Source: Mycobacterium senriense
Lineage (GTDB): Bacteria; Actinomycetota; Actinomycetes; Mycobacteriales; Mycobacteriaceae
Direction of reading: 5' to 3'
DNA: 64,000 bases
NCBI RefSeq assembly: GCF_019668465.1
Contig: NZ_AP024828.1
Span: forward strand, 5,580,001-5,644,000
In this document: piece by piece, positions 59,476 to 64,000 of the stretch
How the letters are laid out: the number at the start of each line of letters is the position of its first letter
Position numbering within the stretch: the first letter of the stretch is position 1
Notes under the pieces: model-generated
The model's input: only the letters and a program-made list of their open reading frames with translations
Databases searched by the model: none
Told to the model about the DNA's origin: nothing
Program-made: the position numbers and the translations under genes

Positions 59476-61275
59476 ATGACAACCATCATTCCTGAACCCA
59501 CCCATGCGCAGCGGGAGCCCGGCCAACTGGTCGACATGGCCTGGGATCCCATCACCAGGATCGTGGGCAGCCTGGGCATCTACACCAAGATCGACTTCGA
59601 GAACCGAGAGGTCGTCGAGTGCCACAGCACCTCGTCGATCTTCCGCGGCTACTCGATCTTCATGAAGGGCAAGGATCCCCGCGACGCCCACTTCATCACC
59701 AGCCGCATCTGCGGAATCTGCGGCGACAACCACGCCACCTGTTCGTGCTACACGCAGAACATGGCCTACGGCGTCAAGCCGCCGCACCTGGGCGAGTGGA
59801 TCGTCAACCTCGGCGAGGCCGCGGAATACATGTTCGACCACAACATCTTCCAGGAGAACCTGGTCGGCGTGGACTTCTGCGAGAAGATGGTCGCCGAGAC
59901 CAACCCGAGTGTGCTCTCGCTGGCCGAGAAGACGCCCGCCCCGCACGCGGACGCCCACGGGTACAAGACGGTCGCGGACATCATGCGCTCGCTCAACCCG
60001 TTCAGCGGTGAGTTCTACCGCGAGGCGCTCGTGGTCAGCCGGTGGACGCGAGAGATGTTCTGCCTCATGGAGGGACGCCACGTGCACCCCTCCACGCTGT
60101 ACCCCGGCGGGGTCGGCACCGTGGCGACCATCCAGCTGATGACCGACTACATGACGCGGTTGATGCGCTACGTCGAGTTCATGAAGAAGGTCGTGCCCAT
60201 GCACGACGACCTGTTCGACTTCTTCTACACCGCGCTGCCCGGCTACGAGAACGTCGGACTGCGCCGCACCCTGCTGGGCTGCTGGGGCTCCTTCCAGGAT
60301 CCCGAGGTGTGCAACTTCGAATACAAGGACATGGAGCGCTGGGGTAACGCGATGTTCGTCACCCCGGGCGTGGTGGTCGACGGCAAGCTGGTCACCCACT
60401 CGCTGGTGGACATCAACCTCGGCATCCGAATTCTTCTGGGCAGTTCGTATTACGACGACTGGACCGACCAGGAGATGTTCGTCAAGACCGATCCGCTGGG
60501 CAACGCAATCGACCGGCGCCACCCGTGGAACCAGCACACCAACCCGCACCCGCAGAAGCGGGACATCGAGGGCGGCAAGTACAGCTGGGTGATGTCGCCA
60601 CGCTGGTTCGACGGCAAGGACCACCTGGCGCTGGACACCGGCGGTGGCCCGCTGGCCCGTCTGTGGTCGACCGCGCTGGCCGGCCTGGTCGACATCGGCT
60701 ACGTCAAGGCGACCGGTTCGAGCGTGAAGATCAACCTGCCCAAGACGGCCCTGAAGGGACCCGTCGAGCTGGAGTGGAAGATCCCGACGTACGGCAGCAA
60801 CACGCTCGAACGCGACCGGGCGCGCACCTACTTCCAGGCCTACGCGGCGGCGTGCGCCCTGCACTTCGCCGAGAAGGCGCTCGAGGAGATTCGCGCCGGG
60901 CGCACCAAGACGTGGGAGAAGTTCGACGTGCCCGACGAGGCCATCGGCTGTGGCTTCACCGAGGCGGTGCGCGGCGTGCTCAGCCACCACATGGTGATCC
61001 GGGACGGCAAGATCGCCAACTATCACCCGTACCCGCCGACGCCGTGGAATGCCAACCCGCGCGACAGCTATGGCACACCGGGTCCCTACGAGGACGCGGT
61101 GCAGGGCCAGCCGATCTTCGAGGAGAACGGCCGGGACAACTTCAAGGGCATCGACGTCATGCGCACGGTGCGCAGCTTCGATCCGTGCCTGCCGTGTGGC
61201 GTGCACATGTACCTGGGGAAGGGCAAATCCCTGGACAGACTGCACACGCCAACCCAGTCACCCGCCGGGGAGTGA
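59476..61275 (+). CDS. hhyL: [NiFe]-hydrogenase large subunit, group 1h type (HhyL)
   Basis: 599 residues. Nickel-site motifs: L1 RICGICGDNH at 78-86 (C79, C82) and L2 DPCLPCGVHMY at 569-579 (C571, C574). Both are typical of group 1h. It binds the NiFe(CN)2CO centre and oxidises H2 at trace concentrations. The 22 residues after H577 would be removed after nickel insertion by an endopeptidase that is not encoded in this window. GGAAG precedes the ATG by 10 bases. Four more genes follow closely. Confidence 0.93.
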   Translation: MTTIIPEPTHAQREPGQLVDMAWDPITRIVGSLGIYTKIDFENREVVECHSTSSIFRGYSIFMKGKDPRDAHFITSRICGICGDNHATCSCYTQNMAYGVKPPHLGEWIVNLGEAAEYMFDHNIFQENLVGVDFCEKMVAETNPSVLSLAEKTPAPHADAHGYKTVADIMRSLNPFSGEFYREALVVSRWTREMFCLMEGRHVHPSTLYPGGVGTVATIQLMTDYMTRLMRYVEFMKKVVPMHDDLFDFFYTALPGYENVGLRRTLLGCWGSFQDPEVCNFEYKDMERWGNAMFVTPGVVVDGKLVTHSLVDINLGIRILLGSSYYDDWTDQEMFVKTDPLGNAIDRRHPWNQHTNPHPQKRDIEGGKYSWVMSPRWFDGKDHLALDTGGGPLARLWSTALAGLVDIGYVKATGSSVKINLPKTALKGPVELEWKIPTYGSNTLERDRARTYFQAYAAACALHFAEKALEEIRAGRTKTWEKFDVPDEAIGCGFTEAVRGVLSHHMVIRDGKIANYHPYPPTPWNANPRDSYGTPGPYEDAVQGQPIFEENGRDNFKGIDVMRTVRSFDPCLPCGVHMYLGKGKSLDRLHTPTQSPAGE

Positions 61276-61278
61276 CAC

Positions 61279-62211
61279 ATGGCGGATCGCCCGGGCAAGT
61301 CCGCGAACGACGCGCAGTGGCGTGAGGCGGGCGATCGGATCCAGACACTGCTCGATTCCTGCGCAGCAAGTGGGACCGCCGCGTATGACCGTGCGCAGCA
61401 ACTGGTTCGCGAGGTGGTCGGGCTCTACGGCGCCGGGCTGGAGCGGATCATGCGGATGGCCGGCGATCCCGAACCGGATGGGGGGCTGGTCGAGCGGCTG
61501 GCCACCGACGACCTGGTGGCCAGCCTGCTCCTGGTGCACGGCCTGCATCCGCACGGCGTGCACCGCAGGGTCTCCGACGCCCTGGATCGGGTTCGGCCCT
61601 ACCTGGGTTCGCACGGCGGAGACGTCGACCTGCTCGAGGTCGTTCCGGGCGGGCACCCGGAAGAACTCACCGCCCGGCTGGCCTTCACCGGCAGCTGCAA
61701 GAGCTGCCCGTCGTCCGCGGTGACGCTGGAACTGGCCGTGCAGGACGCGGTCCGCGCGGCCGCACCGGAGATCTCCTCGATCGAGGTGGTGACGGCCGAG
61801 GCGACGACCGCTCCGGCGAGCGTCATTCCGGCGGAATCACTTCTGGCGCACCTGCATTCGAACGACCACGGGCCGACCGCCTGGCACCCGGCGCCCGAGC
61901 TGGGCGAGTTGACACCGGGCGAGGTCGCGGGATTCATGATCGACGGGGTGAGGGTGCTGGCCTGCCGGGTCGGCGACGAGACCTTCGCGTACCGGGATCA
62001 CTGCCCGGTGTGTGACGACTCGCTGGCGGGTTCGCACCTGCACGGCCGAATGTTGCGCTGCGCGGTCTGCCGCACGGATTTCGACGTCGTCGGTGCCGGA
62101 GCCGCCGCGGCCGAGGGTTCGGCCGGCCATCTGGATCCGATGCCGCTGCTGACCCGCGACGGCGTGCTGTCGGTGGCGTTGCGGGCCGACGCGCTGGGGG
62201 CGACGGCATGA
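61279..62211 (+). CDS. NifU C-terminal domain fused to a four-Cys Rieske-like domain (hydrogenase accessory)
   Basis: 310 residues, 3 bases after hhyL. Residues about 95-165 form a NifU C-terminal Fe-S domain (SHGGDVDL...GSCKSCPSS, C140/C143). Residues about 205-290 follow the Rieske plan (FAYRDHCPVC...GRMLRCAVCRTDFDV) but with C242-x2-C245 and C261-x2-C264: Cys in place of both His ligands. This would bind a rubredoxin-like or all-Cys [2Fe-2S] centre with a lower potential. It could carry electrons from the hydrogenase or assemble its clusters. The next gene overlaps it by 4 bases. Confidence 0.85.
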   Translation: MADRPGKSANDAQWREAGDRIQTLLDSCAASGTAAYDRAQQLVREVVGLYGAGLERIMRMAGDPEPDGGLVERLATDDLVASLLLVHGLHPHGVHRRVSDALDRVRPYLGSHGGDVDLLEVVPGGHPEELTARLAFTGSCKSCPSSAVTLELAVQDAVRAAAPEISSIEVVTAEATTAPASVIPAESLLAHLHSNDHGPTAWHPAPELGELTPGEVAGFMIDGVRVLACRVGDETFAYRDHCPVCDDSLAGSHLHGRMLRCAVCRTDFDVVGAGAAAAEGSAGHLDPMPLLTRDGVLSVALRADALGATA

Positions 62212-62852
62212 GCACCCCGTTCGATGTCCTGGCCCGTATCAGGAGCGACCGTCGCGCCCCCGAGCCGGCGGGTGAGCGCTGCGAGATGTGCGCGGAGTCG
62301 ATCGCCGACGAGCACCAGCACGTGGTCAATGTGGCCGGCCGCCAGCTCATGTGCGTCTGCCGCGCCTGCTATCTGCTGTTCACCGACACCGAAGCCGACC
62401 TGCGATACCGCGCGGTGCCGGACCGGTATCTGGCGTTTCCCGACTTCGCACTGGACCGCCTGGTGTGGGAGGCGCTGCAGATCCCGGTGGGGGTCGCCTT
62501 CTTCTTCACCAACTCCGCCCTCGGCCATACCGTCGCCTTCTACCCGGGGCCGGCCGGGGCATGCGAATCCGAGCTGGACATGGAGGTCTGGGACACCATT
62601 CGCGGCGCCGACCCGCGGGTGAGCCTGCTGGCCGACGACGTGGAGGCGCTGCTCGTCCGGGTGGTCGACAGCACCCAGGACGGCGAATTGTCGCAGCCGC
62701 AAACCTATCTGGTGCCCATCGACACCTGCTACGAATTCGTCGGACACCTGCGGATGGTGTGGCGCGGCTTCGACGGGGGCCAGCAGGCCCGCGAATTCAT
62801 CGACGACTTCTTCAACCGGCTCGCCACCCGCGCCACCAAGACACCGCGATGA
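62208..62852 (+). CDS. DUF5947-like hydrogenase-cluster protein
   Basis: 214 residues. N-terminal CEMC at 25-28 and C49, C51, C54 (MCVCRACYLLF) could form a zinc or Fe-S knuckle; the rest is alpha/beta with no signal or membrane segment. Proteins of this type accompany group 1h hydrogenases; the name DUF5947 is from memory. Function unknown. It overlaps both neighbours by 4 bases, so it is made with the enzyme. Confidence 0.75.
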   Translation: MSTPFDVLARIRSDRRAPEPAGERCEMCAESIADEHQHVVNVAGRQLMCVCRACYLLFTDTEADLRYRAVPDRYLAFPDFALDRLVWEALQIPVGVAFFFTNSALGHTVAFYPGPAGACESELDMEVWDTIRGADPRVSLLADDVEALLVRVVDSTQDGELSQPQTYLVPIDTCYEFVGHLRMVWRGFDGGQQAREFIDDFFNRLATRATKTPR

Positions 62853-63508
62853 ACGCCCCGCCGATGAACGTGAGCTTCGAGGTCCTGGACGTGACCGCCG
62901 AACCGTACACCGTCAGCCCGGTGCTCACCGCCCGCGTCGGCGTCACCGCCGACCGCCACGACCCGGTGCACGCGATCGCTCTGCGCTGCCAGGTCCGCAT
63001 CGAGCCGCTGCGCCGTGCCTACTCCGACGACGAAGCGGCCGGGCTGACGGATTTGTTCGGCGGCCGCGAACGCTGGGCCAGCACCCAACGCACCTTCCTG
63101 TGGCAGCACTGCACCGCGATGGTGCCGGGCTTCACCGGCCACACGACGGCGACCCTGCCGCTGGATTGCACCTACGACTTCGAGGTCGCCGCCGCCAAAT
63201 ATCTGCATGCGCTGCGCGACGGGGCGGTACCCCTGCAGTTCCTGTTCAGCGGAACGATTTTCGTCAACTCCGAGCGCGGGTTCTCGGTTCAGCAGGTGTC
63301 GTGGGACTGCGAGGACAACTACGCCATGCCGGTCACGGTCTGGCGCGACCTGATCGCACAGCACTACCCCAACAGCGGGTGGATTCGGCTGAGCCACGAG
63401 ACCATCGCGGAACTGGCCGGTTACAAGTCGGCCCACGGAATGCTCGACTTCGACCACGCGGTCACCTCGTTGCTGGATGCCACCGTCGATCAGGAGGTGA
63501 CGCGATGA
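62849..63508 (+). CDS. DUF6084-like hydrogenase-cluster protein
   Basis: 219 residues from the ATG at 62849 (ATGA overlap). The protein looks like a beta-rich soluble domain (VSFEVLDVTAEPYTVSPVLTARVGVT...ALRCQVRIEPLRRAYS) with GRERWASTQRTFLWQHCTAMVPGFTG and SGTIFVNSERGFSVQQVSWDCEDNYAMPVTVWR. No metal-binding motif or signal peptide is visible. It occurs next to group 1h hydrogenases; role unknown. The family name is from memory. Confidence 0.72.
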   Translation: MNAPPMNVSFEVLDVTAEPYTVSPVLTARVGVTADRHDPVHAIALRCQVRIEPLRRAYSDDEAAGLTDLFGGRERWASTQRTFLWQHCTAMVPGFTGHTTATLPLDCTYDFEVAAAKYLHALRDGAVPLQFLFSGTIFVNSERGFSVQQVSWDCEDNYAMPVTVWRDLIAQHYPNSGWIRLSHETIAELAGYKSAHGMLDFDHAVTSLLDATVDQEVTR

Positions 63509-64000
63509 CATCGAGCTGGGATCGGGCCCGCGCCGTCGCCGACGCGGTGCTGTACGAGGGCTATCTGCTGTACCCGTATCGGGGGACGTCGAGCAAGAAC
63601 CAATCACGTTGGCAGTTCGGTGTTTTGGGCCCGACCGGCGCGGCGGAGGCCGGCCTGGGCGAAGACGACACTCTGTCCGCGGAGTTCCTGGTCGACGACG
63701 CCCGGGCGCTGACCCTGGTGGTGCGCTTCCTGCAGTTGCAGCACCGGCGGGCCGAACGGGCCACCGGCGACGGCGATTTGATTGCGGTCGACGAGCTCCG
63801 CACCCCGGCCGGGTCGTGGCTGACCTGGGACGAAGCCGTGGAATGCGAAATCTCCTTCGGCCCCCTGGCGTTCGGCGATCAACCTTGGTCGCTGCCGGTG
63901 ACGGCCGGCGCGGCAACCGACATCGAAACCCTGGACGGCGGCAGGCTGGTTCGCGAACGACACGAGATTCGGGGCGAACTGACCGTCAGCAGCGAGCCCG
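63505..64000 (+). CDS. Hydrogenase-cluster protein of unknown function, cut by the window end
   Basis: ATG at 63505 overlaps the previous stop (ATGA). About 165 residues are visible and the frame stays open to the edge: MTSSWDRARAVADAVLYEGYLLYPYRGTSSKNQSRWQFGVLGP, then an acidic, strand-rich body. The start pattern AVLYEGYLLYPYR is distinctive, but I do not know the family's function. It belongs to the same coupled run as the four genes before it. Confidence 0.7.
   Translation, partial: MTSSWDRARAVADAVLYEGYLLYPYRGTSSKNQSRWQFGVLGPTGAAEAGLGEDDTLSAEFLVDDARALTLVVRFLQLQHRRAERATGDGDLIAVDELRTPAGSWLTWDEAVECEISFGPLAFGDQPWSLPVTAGAATDIETLDGGRLVRERHEIRGELTVSSEP

Noticed and set aside
58366..61245. Long open reading frame antisense to the hydrogenase genes
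   Set aside because: It mirrors the codon periodicity of the sense genes, has Arg/His/Val-rich low-information sequence and matches no family; similar long antisense frames occur opposite gpsI and fadE21/ltp1/truB.
58318..61275. Assignment to group 2a (Huc) hydrogenase
   Set aside because: The Cys-to-Asp change at the proximal cluster and the L2 motif DPCLPCGVHMY fit group 1h, as I know the families. Final placement needs a tree.

Overview
The window is high-GC actinobacterial DNA from a Mycobacterium. Most proteins are close to Mycobacterium tuberculosis H37Rv proteins as I remember them, and the gene order follows the H37Rv Rv2771c-Rv2856 interval, so a slow-growing non-tuberculous species (M. 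avium complex or a neighbour) is the best guess. No database search was run; family names and H37Rv comparisons come from memory.

Layout. 1-2.5 kb: 3' part of an FAD oxidoreductase plus a proline-rich protein with internal repeats. 2.5-4.9 kb: flavodoxin-like protein, TPR-like membrane protein, dapB and a small lipoprotein. 5.0-6.7 kb: a decayed duplicate of the upstream block, then a DUF222/HNH (13E12-type) gene with an SOS box over its start codon. 6.7-15.9 kb: accessory oxidoreductases (DapB-fold dehydrogenase + Rieske oxygenase with a divergent TetR, GNAT, ferredoxin reductase, EphD-type fusion, di-iron-like hydrolase, Baeyer-Villiger-type monooxygenase, SRPBCC protein). 16-24.3 kb: ald, nitronate monooxygenase, pepR, gpsI, rpsO, ribF, sirR. 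24.4-35.7 kb: fadE21, ltp1, truB-pptT-pptH, secreted proteins, a CocE/NonD hydrolase, DUF1802, DUF2277, echA16, nrnA, rbfA. 35.7-43.6 kb: infB (two apparent frameshifts), ylxR, nusA, rimP, Rv2843/Rv2844-like genes, proS. 43.7-53.7 kb: efpA, cysG, cobB, cobO, a Mg-chelatase-like protein, GNAT, mqo and a hydrolase. 53.7-64 kb: mtr, then a nickel/hydrogen module: Fur-family regulator, nicT, hypA, hypB, group 1h-type [NiFe]-hydrogenase small and large subunits, a NifU/Rieske-like fusion and three poorly described accessory genes, the last cut by the window edge.

How it works together. The main accessory system is the nickel-hydrogenase block. A Fur-type regulator diverges from a Ni/Co permease across a perfect inverted repeat; HypA and a His-rich HypB would deliver nickel; the HhySL-type enzyme carries group 1h hallmarks (an Asp replacing a proximal-cluster Cys; an L2 motif DPCLPCGVHMY) and probably scavenges trace H2 for respiration. 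The translationally coupled genes behind it (NifU plus a four-Cys Rieske-like centre, DUF5947-like, DUF6084-like, and an unnamed protein) are the least understood part of the window. H37Rv keeps mtr and nicT here but not the hydrogenase, so its nicT looks like a remnant of this arrangement.

Several blocks known from H37Rv are missing here: aldR, lppU, the insertion sequence after ltp1, the Rv2801-Rv2830 stretch with its CRISPR locus, ugpABCE, dinF and PE_PGRS48. No tRNA, rRNA, CRISPR array or intact insertion sequence was seen.
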